A DNA stretch of 64,000 nucleotides from Bdellovibrionales bacterium (lineage in GTDB: Bacteria; Bdellovibrionota; Bdellovibrionia; Bdellovibrionales; JAMPXM01). Numbering within the stretch: position 1 is the first letter of the stretch; each line of letters begins with the position of its first letter. The notes under the pieces are model-generated. The model saw only the letters and a list, made by a program, of their open reading frames with translations. It was not told where the DNA came from and did not search any database. The position numbers and the translations under genes are program-made. Of this stretch, positions 35,262-44,350 are shown one piece after another. The stretch spans positions 124,001-188,000 of the forward strand of contig JADJOF010000001.1 in NCBI GenBank assembly GCA_016713885.1. The letters are read 5' to 3'.

Positions 35262-36590
35262 ATGGACTTCAGGCAGACTATCATCACGTTTTTAGGTCTT
35301 CAAGACGTCAAAATTATCGACCTTAAGGTCTTCAAAAAACTGCACAAAATCGAAGTCAAAGTTCAGCAAAATCGGGAGAGCTGCTTTTGCCGATTGTGCG
35401 GCGAGCAATTTTCAACTGTTAAAGAATGGGATCTCAAAATCCTTCGTGCGCCGCCGCTTGGTGTTTTTCAGCATGTGACGGTTAAGTTCATGCAGCTTCG
35501 GGGGTACTGCGACAATTGTGACCGCACAGCTGTCGCCGATGTCGACTGGATCCATCCAAAGTTCAGCTCAATGACCTGCGGCCTTGCCGAAGTCGCAGGT
35601 CGACTCATGGAAGAGATCACATGTGAAGCTGTCGGGCGTATTCTCGACATGGGATCAAAGGCAATGTGGGATCTCGACCAATATCGCATGGCAGTGATGA
35701 TGCAGCATCTGCGCATGCCAGACGGCCTCGATGTTTCGTACCTTGCGGCCGACGAAGTTCACTTTCGAACGATCGCCGTTAAAAAACCGAGTCGGACTTT
35801 TTGCGAAACGTTGGCGTCCAGAATTTGTCACAAATCTTGTCGCGCCAAAGGAAGGGAAAGTCCTATTTAACGCCATAGGACGGGATTCTGCGGCATTGAC
35901 TGGTGCCTTGAGGGTGCTGTCGACGGCGCAAAAAATGTCGGTTGAACACTTCGCTGTCGACATGCATGAACCCTTTATTGCGGCGATTGAACGCGAGTGC
36001 CCGAACGCCAAAGTTTGCGTTGATCGATTCCATCTTGCACAGAAAGTGAACGAAGCCTTCGATAAAGTTCGTCGATTTGAATTCAAAAAGCCAAAGAAAC
36101 GAACGACAAAGTCAGTCGCGATATGCTCGAGCCACACCGAAGATTTATCCTCGTTGCCAGAGAGAAGGACCTATCGAAGTCCGAGCAGAAACTTGTCGAC
36201 AAACTTCGGAGAATCAATGAGCCGATCCACACCGCGATGCTACTCGTCGAATACTTTCACAAAGCACTCGACAAGAAGACGATCAAAGGCTTCCGAGAGA
36301 CGCTGACAACCTGGTACCGAGTTGTCAGAGAATCGAAACTTGAGCCATTTCTAAAATTCGCAAAAACGATTCGAAAATATCGTCGGAACATTGAGGCCTA
36401 CATCACTTCAAGACTGACAACCGCTGTCGCCGAAGGTCTCAACAACAAGATCAAAGTTTTAAGGCGAATGGGCTACGGCTACACGAATCCCACTTCGTAT
36501 TGCCGAAAGATCCTTCAGCGATGCGGCTATCTGAACCATCTGTCGATAAACACTGACGAATTCTTCTACAAAGTTCCCGCACCCCGCTAA
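35262..36590 (+). pseudogene. ISL3-family transposase, two frameshifts
   Basis: Three frames join to one protein of about 440 residues. Part 1 (to about 35790) has the zf-ISL3 zinc ribbon CFCRLCGEQF and CDNCDRT, a helix-turn-helix, and the first Asp in LAADEVHF. Part 2 (about 35800-36110) has FAVDMHEPFIAAIERECPNA and VDRFHLAQKVNEAFDKVRR, the second Asp and the DRFH motif. Part 3 (to 36590) has the C-terminal helical region and TTAVAEGLNNKIKVLRRMG, with the catalytic Glu. The start ATG has AGGAG about 10 nt upstream. Net shifts are +1 then -1, so not the -1 slippage used by some IS families. Confidence 0.88.
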
Positions 36591-36604
36591 AAGCCGGAGA
36601 GGGC
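36581..36604 (-). repeat. ISL3 right terminal inverted repeat
   Basis: It begins ACCCCGCTAAAAGCCGGAGA and ends GGGC. The transposase stop codon TAA (36588-36590) lies inside it. Confidence 0.88.
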
Positions 36605-36612
36605 AAGACCAA
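36605..36612. repeat. ISL3 target-site duplication, right copy
   Basis: AAGACCAA, identical to 35140-35147. In the transporter gene it encodes part of the signal peptide (read on the minus strand). Confidence 0.92.
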
Positions 36613-37829
36613 ATACAAACGTCGCCAATAGTGCTGCAGAAAACTTCACACTTCCTCCATATAACTCAATGTGATTTTGATCCTACTCAGGGGACGAGAA
36701 AATCACCTCGATGTCCAGCGCCGGCACCAACTGCCGCAATTTGTCATCGGCCAGTATCACCTACAGACCGGTTCCCGCCAGGCACGAACCAGGCCGTCCT
36801 GACCGCCTAAGATCGGTGTCCAGGAATTTGCACAGATAGATTCTTTAAACTGAAGCGCGCTTTACCGAAGGTGAGGATCAACTATGCGTATTCGAAACGC
36901 CTGCAAACGATCGTTATTCATCACTCTGCTTGCATCAAATATCGCAAGTCCCGCCCATGCATTGAATGCAAAGATTGACCGGAACACCGAAGCACTTCTC
37001 CGCCAAAACGACACAACGGCAGCGGCCCTTCGAAGCGCCCCTGGCGCCCGTCCGGCCTCTAAAGTCGAAGCCTTTGTGTCGGATTCCCGGCGCAGCAAGC
37101 TCTTTGTTCCATACTTTTTCCAAATGCCGCGAACGGAGTTCTCTCCCCTCCCAGAATCCGTCGTGAATAACTCCTCCAACTTGCTCGTCGTCGATCAATT
37201 GCGCCTCGATTACCCCCGCAACCCAGAGACTGGCCGGAGGACCCCGGCGGTCCCCGCCCTTAAGTCACTCGTCGGTCTACGCTGGACAGTCGTCAATCAA
37301 TCCAAAGACAGCGCGGGCCGCCTTAAGGCCGCGACGGCGCTCGGTTCCTCCGGCATGGTCCAAACCGGAGACGTCATTCTGAGCTTCCGTCCCGAGTGGT
37401 ACGCAAGCCTCCCCTATTCTCATCTTCAGCTCGGCGTCAGCCACACCGGCGTTGCGCTCTTGACCCCCAACAACGATGGCTCACAGACACTTCATAACGT
37501 CGATATGCCCCTCGACTCTGAAACCTGGGGCGGAGCAAGCAACGACTTTTTGAATTCAAAACACTACGTTGAAGCACCATATCTTCACATTGTTCGTCCG
37601 ATTGCACTTCATGACGGAGTCAACGACGAACAAGAACGTCGGAACGTCGAACAATGGCTCCTGCTCCTTCGCAAGAATGCGTCGAAGTTCTACAAGAACC
37701 CGCTCTCATTCAATAGCGACTACATGACCTCAAACTACAAAGCCGATAGTGACGGTAACGCCGATCTTACCTTTGTCGCCGATCTTGCCCGTCTCTCGCT
37801 CGGCGGCCGCATTCAAGGTCGTTATGGTA

Positions 37830-37834
37830 GCAAG
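37830..37834. repeat. IS21 target-site duplication, left copy
   Basis: GCAAG, identical to 40342-40346. IS21-family elements duplicate 4-8 bp. Confidence 0.85.
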
Positions 37835-37838
37835 TGAC

Positions 37839-37930
37839 CGATTTCGTCGATCGGAGCCACCCAATTTCATGAAACGGATCCACTCGATTTCATCAATCGG
37901 AGCCACCTAATTTCATCCAACGGATCCACT
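37839..37930 (+). repeat. Two 46-bp tandem repeats at the IS21 left end
   Basis: Units 37839-37884 and 37885-37930 differ at only a few positions. Each begins CGATTTC and contains ATCGGAGCCACC and ACGGATCCACT. The right end (40300-40341) carries inverted relatives, ATTGGTGAAATTGG and GTGGCTCCGATTG. Such terminal repeats are the transposase-binding sites of IS21 elements. Confidence 0.85.
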
Positions 37931-38012
37931 TGTGATGGATCTGGCGGATTTGATTCAGAGCATCAGCGACAACCAAAAACACGAATGCTGCGATCGCCAC
38001 CCGGGGTGACTG

Positions 38013-39505
38013 ATGGCGGCGGTAAAGGTGTCGATTGCGATGCAGAAACAGATTTTGGAGCTTCATTCCAAAGGCATAAAGTCGCGGCAGATCGCGAAGA
38101 TTTTGAAGGTCGGCCGCAACACGATCCGTCGGGTCATCAAGCGTGGCGAGCTGACGGCACCTGGCGCTATTGAGCCAGATTGGTCAAAGTCGATCGACTG
38201 GGAAAAGGTTCGGCTCGAAGTTTCTCGCGGCGTTCAATTGAATGTTCTGGCGCGTGAGCACGCGGGCCAAACGATCAGCTATGTGCAGTTCTGGCGACAA
38301 TTTCGAAAGACGTATCCAGAACTTCCGACGGTGACGATGCGGCTAACGCATGTGCCGGGAGAGAAATGTTTCTTCGACTACAGCGAAGGCATCGACATTA
38401 TTTGCCGCGAAACAGGCGAAGTGAAATCAACGTCGTTCATGTGTGGTGTCATGGCGATGAGTTCGTACGCCTATGGCGAAGTCACATTCACACAAAAGCG
38501 CGAAGACCTGACCCGCTCAATGGAGAGTGCCTTTCGATACTTCGGTGGCGTCACGCCCTATGTGACAGTCGACAATCAAAAAGGCTGCAGTTGACCGCGC
38601 GCATTGGTATGACCCTGACGTCAATCCGACATTTGTGGACTTTGCAAACCACTGGGGCTTTGCCGTTGTACCCGCGCGGCCATTTCGGCCGCGCGACAAA
38701 GGCGCAAACGAATCTGCTATTGGCGTCGTACAGCGGCAGTTCTTCCAAGAGGTACGTGAGCGCAAGTTTTACTCGCTTAGCGAACTCAACATCGCCTTTC
38801 GGGAGTATCTTGAGCGGTTGAATGGCACGCTCATGAAGGACTGGGGTGTTAGTCGCCGCGAGCGGTTCGACGGCGAGCGTTCGCTTTTAAAGCCATGTCC
38901 AAGCGAGAACTGGGAGCAAAGCGAGTGGCGAAAAGCAAAAGTCCATCCGGATTGCCATATACAGGTTTTAAAAAAGAGCTACTCAGTACCATTTCAATTT
39001 GTGGGCCGCGAAGTTCGCGTGCGCATCACGGCAAGGCTCATTGAGATTTTCGATGAAGACCTCAATCCACTTGCCTCACATAGTCGTCTCCTAGGGAAAG
39101 AGGCCCATTCTACAAATTTAAGTCACTATCCGGCTGAGAAGCTGGCGCTCACGCAGTTCTCGATTCAGAGCGCGCTTCGCCAGGCTGAAGCAATTGGCGA
39201 AGAGACGCTGAAGCTCGTAACTGAACTTCTCGGCGGCGCGTTTCCACTCAAACACTTGCGTCGGGTTCAGGAATCTGCGGCTTCATGAATCAAAAAGAGC
39301 GACAACGGCGGGTCTCGAATATGCAGCAAAGGCGGCACTGACATATAACCGGCTGCAGTTTCCCTACATCCAAGCGACGGCCGAGTACTTCGATAAAAAT
39401 GGCGGAAGGCCGTCGCTGGTCCGTGCGGCACCAAGGCGAGATGCAAATGATATCTACGTACATGAGCACACCCAAACAAATGAGGAGAGATTCGATGATC
39501 AATGA
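38013..39505 (+). pseudogene. istA: IS21 transposase IstA, two frameshifts
   Basis: The N-terminal part has a helix-turn-helix (LHSKGIKSRQIAKILKVGRN) and the integrase core start RLTHVPGEKCFFDYSEG, with the first Asp, up to TPYVTVDNQKG. A shift near 38578 moves it to a frame with VDFANHWGFAVVPARPFRPR, then DKGANESAIG with the Asp-x-Glu region, and on to LLGGAFPLKHLRRV. A second shift near 39270 leads to GLEYAAKAALTYNRLQFPYI, the conserved C-terminus, and a stop at 39503-39505 that overlaps the istB start. It binds the IS ends and catalyses strand transfer when intact. Confidence 0.85.
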
Positions 39506-40341
39506 CCAGATAAAAACAACGGCGCACAGCTTGAGGCTGTTCGGCATGCATGCAAACTTCGAAGCGAGAGCAAACCAGGCCGCAGGCCAGGGCTTGAGTC
39601 ATCTCGAGTTTTCTGCGGCTCATACTTGAAGATGAGGTCCTTCAACGAAAAGAGCGTGTTGCGAAAATGCTGACGACTCGCGCGAAGTTTAGATCGGCCG
39701 TTGAGCTTGAAGATTGGGACCAGACATTTGACCGCGGGCTTACAAAAGCAAAACTTCGCGAAATCTCAACTCATAGTTTTGTGCAATCAAACGAGAACCT
39801 CCTCATTCTCGGAAAGACCGGCGAGGGAAAAACTCATCTTGCAGTCGCCATCGGTCGCAGACTTTGCGCCGACAACATTTCCACATTGTTTATCCCGGTC
39901 AGTTTCTTTTCGAAGAGGTTCAAGCGGCCCGAGCTTCAGGCAAGTACCTTGGCTACATCAAACGTCTCAGCAGTATCCGCGCATTGATCTTGGATGACTT
40001 TGGGCTTCGCAACTACACGCACGACGAGGCCACGGTGCTCGTCGATCTACTCGAGGACCGACATCGTAAGGGCTCGGTCATTGTGACGTCACAAGTCGAC
40101 CCTCGCGGCTGGACGAAGCTCTTTGAAGATCCAGTCATTGCCGAGGCCATCGTCAATCGGCTCGAACACCCAAGTCAGCGACTCAATTTGAAGGGCGGAA
40201 GCTATCGCGAAAACTTCAAACGAAGCTACCTGCGGGAAAAAGACTTGAAGCAGAACGGCTGCTCAGTTAGGAAGCACGTCGCTGGCGCTCCGGTGGCTCC
40301 GATTGGTGAAATTGGCCGGCTCCGTTACGCGAAATCGGACA
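39495..40341 (+). pseudogene. istB: IS21 helper ATPase IstB, two frameshifts
   Basis: ATG at 39495 with GAGGAGAGA upstream. Frame 1 (MINDQIKTTAHSLRLFGMHA) shifts near 39615 to RLILEDEVLQRKERVAKMLT and the Walker A motif LGKTGEGKTHLAVAIGRRL, then shifts again near 39900 to FLFEEVQAARASGK, Walker B RALILDDFGLR and SQVDPRGWTKLFEDPVIAEA. The last frame has no stop before the IS end and runs into the YiiX-like fragment, so the end given is the IS boundary. IstB is the AAA+ regulator of IstA. Confidence 0.85.
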
Positions 40342-40346
40342 GCAAG
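40342..40346. repeat. IS21 target-site duplication, right copy
   Basis: GCAAG, directly after the right IS end and matching 37830-37834. Confidence 0.85.
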
Positions 40347-41087
40347 GGCTACTCGATGTACTGCTCAGAGTTTGCTTGGGCTGTCCTCTCGCTTCGCGAG
40401 TGCGACCCGAATGTTGAAAAGGACGCCTTCCTTCGCGGCGAAACGCCGTCTTGCGTAAAAGAGATCATGCCCGCCATGCCGATCCTTGGAAACTATCAAA
40501 CCGCGTTCTCGCTACCCGATGGATCAAAGAAAACTCTCGATGGCGCGCCACTCGAAGTCGGACTCGCTGACGGCGCAATGATGATCGCCGACGTGATGAC
40601 TCGCGACGACAAAAGCCCCGCTCGCCGAAACAAGTTCATCCGCGGCACCTTCATCACCGCAACCGGAAAGCCCGAGCACATTTCTTCGGGCCACCTTGCG
40701 GTGCAAAAGGGAATCCTCGCGAAGAATCCGAAGTTCTTCGACCTTCTCGCTGGTTACTTCAGCCTCGCTGGTGACATTCGCTACATGAATCCGATGTCGC
40801 TGACCGCCGCTGATCAGGCCAAATTGCAACAGGTCGTAGGCCTTCAACTTGGTTTCAACGAACGCATGGAGCTCGACCGAAATGGAAATCCCGTACTTGA
40901 AAACGGACGCCCCGTTATGAAGGCTGGACCGTTGAACTACTCTCCAACGGCATTTCTCGTCCACGCTCTTTTGCCGCGTGGAGAAAAGCTGAAGGCCTTC
41001 AGCTACGTGACATCAGTCACATTTATTCCGACAGAACAAATCCGCGCACTTGAGAGTCAGCTCAGCAATTCAAACTAACGCAACCGA

Positions 41088-41114
41088 TGGGTCCAGTTTC
41101 TAGACGCTGGACCT
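41088..41114 (+). terminator. Terminator-like hairpin after the YiiX-like fragment
   Basis: GGTCCAG (41088-41094) pairs with CTGGACC (41105-41111) around a 10-nt loop, followed by TTGTCTCGTT. The U-tract is poor, so termination efficiency is uncertain. Confidence 0.4.
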
Positions 41115-41152
41115 TGTCTCGTTACACCTCGCAGAGATGAACTACCGGGTAT

Positions 41153-41782
41153 ATGAGACTAACGCATATACCCGTGGTTCTTTTCCTCACCCTCATCATC
41201 ACCATCGCTCAAGCGGCGTCATCGCCAACGGATAAATTCCAAAACGGCGACCTTATTTTTCACCAGTCTAAAAGTCGGCAGGCGGCTGCGATTCTCGAGG
41301 CAGCCGGATCGCCCTGGAGCCATATCGGAATGCTCTTCCAAAAGGGCAAAGACTGGTATGTCGCCGAAGCCATTCAGCCCGTTCGCGTTACCCCGCTGCA
41401 GACCTTCATCGCTCGGGGCCGCGATAACAGCTATCGCGTTTATCGCGTTCGCGGAATCACCGACAGCCAAGTGATCGCACTTGAAGACGCGATCGTCCCA
41501 CAACTTGGAAAAAACTATGACATCTTCTTTGAGTGGAGCGACGACACGCTTTATTGTTCGGAACTCGTCTATAAATCCCTGTTTGCAGCAACTGGCAAAG
41601 AGATCGGCCTTGTTCAAAAGTTCTCTGATCTCAATCTCAATGGCCCTCTCATCCAAGAGCTCATTCGGCAACGCTACAAAGACACCGGCAAGACTTTCAA
41701 TCCAAACGAACCCATCGTCACTCCAGTGAGCCAGCTTGAAGACAGCGAACTCGATCTCGTCGTCAAAGTCGGCCGATACTGA
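41153..41782 (+). CDS. Secreted YiiX/YebB-like permuted papain-fold peptidase
   Basis: 209 residues with a signal peptide (VVLFLTLIITIAQA, cut near residue 21). Family motifs: NGDLIFHQSKS, the His of GSPWSHIGMLF (His57), then the catalytic-type Cys of DTLYCSELVYKS (Cys135), with the intervening YDIFFEWSDD. This is the circularly permuted NlpC/P60 order. It is probably periplasmic and intact, directly downstream of the larger IS-broken relative, so it may keep part of that activity. The substrate may be peptidoglycan peptides; this is inferred. Confidence 0.82.
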   Translation: MRLTHIPVVLFLTLIITIAQAASSPTDKFQNGDLIFHQSKSRQAAAILEAAGSPWSHIGMLFQKGKDWYVAEAIQPVRVTPLQTFIARGRDNSYRVYRVRGITDSQVIALEDAIVPQLGKNYDIFFEWSDDTLYCSELVYKSLFAATGKEIGLVQKFSDLNLNGPLIQELIRQRYKDTGKTFNPNEPIVTPVSQLEDSELDLVVKVGRY

Positions 41783-41793
41783 CCGAGCACCGT

Positions 41794-42282
41794 TTGCTTA
41801 TCGTTCTCGGTCATATTCTGACGGCGGTCTTTGTCTTCCAATGGGCCGAAGGCACAACAGGTCCCATTCTCAACATCTCGTCATTTTTTTGGGTGCTCGT
41901 CGCGACGATTGCGATCGTCGACATCGGCCTTATCGTTTTCTTTCTAAGACACCGACGCTTCGTCGCGGTGAGCATAACGGCTCTTTGCACGCTCACCCCA
42001 ATACTGGGAATCTATCTTGCCCAAGTCAGTAAAACTCGTGCATTCAATGACTGCGTGGAGAACGCCGAAAAACTTCGTGTGCAAATCATCGAATACAAAA
42101 AACAAAGCGGCTCATACCCCGATATAAAGGATGGGGTTTCATTCGAAGTCTGCGGTCGTCGCATTCTGAATGGATCAATTATCCGGTACGAACAGACACA
42201 CAACGATTTTGAGCTCTCATTTAGCGACGGGTACGTTCGCTTCTCCGGCACATCGACAAAAGAAATGACCAGCGACAAGTAG
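41794..42282 (+). CDS. Small membrane protein with extracytoplasmic domain, unknown
   Basis: 162 residues from a TTG at 41794; the frame continues a few codons upstream, so the start is uncertain. Two or three membrane helices (LIVLGHILTAVFVFQW, FFWVLVATIAIVDIGLIVFF, AVSITALCTLTPILGIYL) precede a domain of about 85 residues with a CVENAEKLRVQIIEYKKQSG helix, GSYPDIKDGVSFEVCGRRIL and two cysteines. That segment resembles the start of pilin-like or GspG-type domains (Tyr-Pro after a helix) but this is not firm. It follows the YiiX-like gene by 11 bp. Confidence 0.6.
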   Translation: MLIVLGHILTAVFVFQWAEGTTGPILNISSFFWVLVATIAIVDIGLIVFFLRHRRFVAVSITALCTLTPILGIYLAQVSKTRAFNDCVENAEKLRVQIIEYKKQSGSYPDIKDGVSFEVCGRRILNGSIIRYEQTHNDFELSFSDGYVRFSGTSTKEMTSDK

Positions 42283-42308
42283 CGATCACGCACCGACTAT
42301 TCTTCTTT

Positions 42309-43985
42309 TTATAACTGATCGAAAAAGTATCGCTTTAAAACCACGTCAAGAAAGCTCGGCTCGAGCTCAAGCATCTTCGCGTCTGTTACTCGATCCGCAA
42401 TCGTCTTTGTGTCTTCGATGAACTGATCGGCAAGCTGCTTCGAGAACTTCTTGTCGAGAATGACGTAGGCGACCTCACCCTGGATGCGCATTGACTGTGG
42501 GTGGTGATTGTAGCTCATCACCCAAGAAGCAACATTGTCGATCGTCATAAACTTGCTGTGAAGAGTTGCACCCTTCTTCAAGTAGACCTCTGCGTTCAGC
42601 CGGAAGTAAATTGGCAGCGCCTCAATGATCGGCCTCGCGATAATTGGAACATCGATTGAATTCATGGAGTTGGTAAAGATTCGAACTTTCACGCCGCGTT
42701 TGATCGCTCGGACGAGGGCATTCTGCAGAGCGGGATTCTCAATAAAATAGGCGTTTTCGATATTGATTTCTTTTGTCGCGCCCTCAATGCCCTTCACGAT
42801 GCTCGTAAGAATGGTGTCGTTAATCTGCGGATTTGGAGTGAGATCAATTGCCATTATCTTTGTTGCCGCTGTTGCGGCTGAAGCGGCCGGGAGAGCCATT
42901 GGTGCAGAGAACGGCGCCAGCGGGAGCTGATGCTTTTTGATCTGGCTATTCCACTCTTTTTGAAAATCAATGTCAGCCGTAAGAGCAATGCTGCCAGAGG
43001 CCTGGAAGTCAGTATCGCGCCATTTCGGTATTTCAGGCGGTCCGAGATGACTGTAGACGTCACCGAAGTTCATTCCACCGGCGATCAGATGTTGGTGATC
43101 GACAACAATCGTCTTTTTATGGAAGGCATACATCGGAGCTTCAGGATCGCGCCAAAAGATAACCGGAACGCCTTGGCTTGAGAGCCATTCCGGCACCTTG
43201 CGGTAGACCGATTGCCGTGCCGTTTTCCAATCGACGATGACGCGAACATCAACTCCCGCCTTGTGCTTTTCATGGATTAATTTTGCAAACTTCCAGCCCG
43301 TCACGTCATCTTCCATCGCCCAGGTCTTAATGTAGATGCTGGACTTTGCGTTCTGAAATAGCTGTTCTCTCGCGGGGAACGACTGAGTGCCGTTAACAAG
43401 AAGTCTAAGCTCAGCCGCATCAGTGAATGTGGACTCCGCGACACCTTCGAGCTCTTTAATGAAGGCCGGATTGAGAAATAGCGATTTTGATTTGGGTCCA
43501 CTGGGTGGAATGGAAGTTTTCTGAGCTTTGTCCCGAATACTGCGACTCGCCTTCAGCCACGAAACGTATTGCTGAGGATGCTTCTGGCTTAAACCTTTAA
43601 GTACGAATTGATTCTCAATAGATGCGACAAAGAGATCAACATTCTCCTCTAGGTTCTCAGCTGTTAAACGCGGCGGGAGTTTTCCGGCCGCAAGAGCTTT
43701 CTGGGCGACATCCAGAATGACCGGCTTTAGCTTCCCCTCTTCCGCCAACTTCTGCACCTGCGGGAGTAGCGCATCGATAGTGTTAACGACACGCTTGCTT
43801 GCGGCGTCGTCATTGAGCGCGATGAGAAGCTGATCTTTTACTGATATTTGCTCGGCGGTAAGAGCCGCTTCTTCAGCAGCAATCCCGCGAACGCCAGACT
43901 TCGACTCGCTCGAGACATCTCGACTGCCGGAGTATATTGAGCAAGAGGAGAGAACGAGAAAAAGAAGTGAAATCATTTTCTTCAT
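42309..43985 (-). CDS. Phospholipase D-like lipoprotein
   Basis: 558 residues from MKKMISLLFL. Lipobox LSSC near residue 15. An N-terminal helical region (residues 30-180) precedes two PLD domains with HKD motifs: FHKKTIVVDHQHLIAGGMN and LHSKFMTIDNVASWVMSYN. The second lacks the usual Gly/Ser-Glu ending in its exact form but ends with EVAYVI. Related to bacterial cardiolipin-synthase/phosphatidylserine-synthase type enzymes. Lipid-anchored, so it would act on phospholipid outside the cytoplasm, perhaps on target-cell membranes. GGCGGA lies about 10 nt before the ATG. Confidence 0.82.
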   Translation of the reverse strand: MKKMISLLFLVLSSCSIYSGSRDVSSESKSGVRGIAAEEAALTAEQISVKDQLLIALNDDAASKRVVNTIDALLPQVQKLAEEGKLKPVILDVAQKALAAGKLPPRLTAENLEENVDLFVASIENQFVLKGLSQKHPQQYVSWLKASRSIRDKAQKTSIPPSGPKSKSLFLNPAFIKELEGVAESTFTDAAELRLLVNGTQSFPAREQLFQNAKSSIYIKTWAMEDDVTGWKFAKLIHEKHKAGVDVRVIVDWKTARQSVYRKVPEWLSSQGVPVIFWRDPEAPMYAFHKKTIVVDHQHLIAGGMNFGDVYSHLGPPEIPKWRDTDFQASGSIALTADIDFQKEWNSQIKKHQLPLAPFSAPMALPAASAATAATKIMAIDLTPNPQINDTILTSIVKGIEGATKEINIENAYFIENPALQNALVRAIKRGVKVRIFTNSMNSIDVPIIARPIIEALPIYFRLNAEVYLKKGATLHSKFMTIDNVASWVMSYNHHPQSMRIQGEVAYVILDKKFSKQLADQFIEDTKTIADRVTDAKMLELEPSFLDVVLKRYFFDQL

Positions 43986-44202
43986 GTAGATCAATCCGCC
44001 TTAAATTGGGTGCGTTGAATGCCGCGCCTTATAGTATCAAGAGTCTTTGGCCTTGTAAGGGCCATGAGGGCGCTGAGCGCCATGAACTATGCCATAGTCC
44101 AGCGTACGGCCTGCTCCTTACGCGGTCCCTTTTAAAAGCGCAGCACATCCACACCGCAAATCTGCGGTGGATTTCTCAAACTCATTTTTTAGAATTGAAA
44201 TA

Positions 44203-44278
44203 TGGTAGGGAATGCCGGGCTCGAACCGACGACATCCACCTTGTAAGGGTGGCGCTCTACCAACTGAGCTAATTCCCT
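44203..44278 (-). tRNA. tRNA-Val (anticodon UAC)
   Basis: 76 nt including encoded CCA. On the minus strand: acceptor AGGGAAT/ATTCCCT, D-arm GCTCAGTTGGTAGAGC, anticodon stem CCACC/GGTGG with loop CTTACAA (anticodon TAC), T-arm GTCGG-TTCGAGC-CCGGC. All arms pair. A hairpin CACCGCA/TGCGGTG lies 30-60 nt downstream, but without a U-tract. Confidence 0.95.
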
Positions 44279-44350
44279 ATCGAAGAACGACGACTATAAT
44301 CTCAAACTTGGCGGGCTGTCACGCACAGACAGCTCGCCACGAACTATTTT

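Larger units (their letters stand above)
35148..36604 (+). mobile_element. ISL3-family insertion sequence, 1457 bp
   Basis: It is bounded by imperfect inverted repeats of 23-24 bp (35148-35170 and 36581-36604) that share 21 consecutive positions, CTCTCCGGCTTTTAGCGGGG plus T, and start with the GGCTCT typical of ISL3. It is flanked by 8-bp duplications. It carries one transposase gene on the + strand, broken by two frameshifts. Intact ends and duplication mean that it is a recent or at least unrearranged insertion. It interrupts the transporter gene on the opposite strand. Confidence 0.93.
34392..36649 (-). pseudogene. Outer-membrane transporter (PF13557-like), split by ISL3 and frameshifted
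   Basis: The gene starts at a GTG at 36649 (GGAGG 4 nt upstream) with a signal peptide: VKFSAALLATFVFGL is encoded at 36605-36649. The ISL3 element then intervenes. The next codons, AVSSHAEKIEDNSFLVEEAY then NQEPGVIQHIFTWQ, resume at 35139. The join is exact when one copy of the duplicated AAGACCAA is removed. A second lesion, an extra A in the run at 35034-35037, shifts the frame; the remainder (DASFTEEVPVGTQDHQLS through FGVFLYTSIEHSVGEK, stop 34392) is a beta-rich barrel as in PF13557 transporters. The restored protein would have about 255 residues and no function can survive both lesions. Confidence 0.85.
37835..40341 (+). mobile_element. IS21-family insertion sequence, 2507 bp
   Basis: The ends are TGACCGATTTCG (left) and CGAAATCGGACA (right), inverted repeats of about 24 bp with the TG...CA termini of the family (TGACCGATTTCG against TGTCCGATTTCG on the other strand). 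Multiple internal copies of the end repeat are present, as expected for IS21. It carries istA and istB on the + strand, overlapping by 11 bp, both broken by frameshifts. It is flanked by 5-bp duplications inside the YiiX-like gene. Confidence 0.92.
36884..41078 (+). pseudogene. Secreted YiiX-like (permuted NlpC/P60) peptidase, split by IS21
   Basis: The 5' part (36884-37834) has a signal peptide cut near residue 26 (ASPAHA), a TGDVILSFRP strand and the His of VSHTGVALL (His187). The 3' part (40347-41078) begins GYSMYCSEFAWAVLSLRECD with the catalytic-type Cys, then 230 further residues. Removing the IS21 element and one GCAAG copy joins GRYGSK to GYSMYC in frame and gives a 560-residue protein with the His and Cys in the order of permuted papain-like amidases (YiiX/YebB). 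These cut amide bonds in peptidoglycan peptides or lipid-modified proteins. As found, the 5' part ends at the first codon of the IS (TGA) and has no catalytic Cys. Confidence 0.82.

Noticed and set aside
35795..35801. A6C run in the ISL3 transposase as a programmed -1 frameshift site
   Set aside because: The needed shift is +1 (or -2), the heptamer is out of phase, and a second lesion follows, so decay or error is the better reading.
36685..36745. Short minus-strand frame VILADDKLRQLVPALDIEVI
   Set aside because: About 25 codons, preceded directly by a stop and with no ribosome-binding site.
43995..44202. Hairpin CACCGCA/TGCGGTG downstream of tRNA-Val as an intrinsic terminator
   Set aside because: No U-tract follows on the minus strand, so I did not list it as a terminator.
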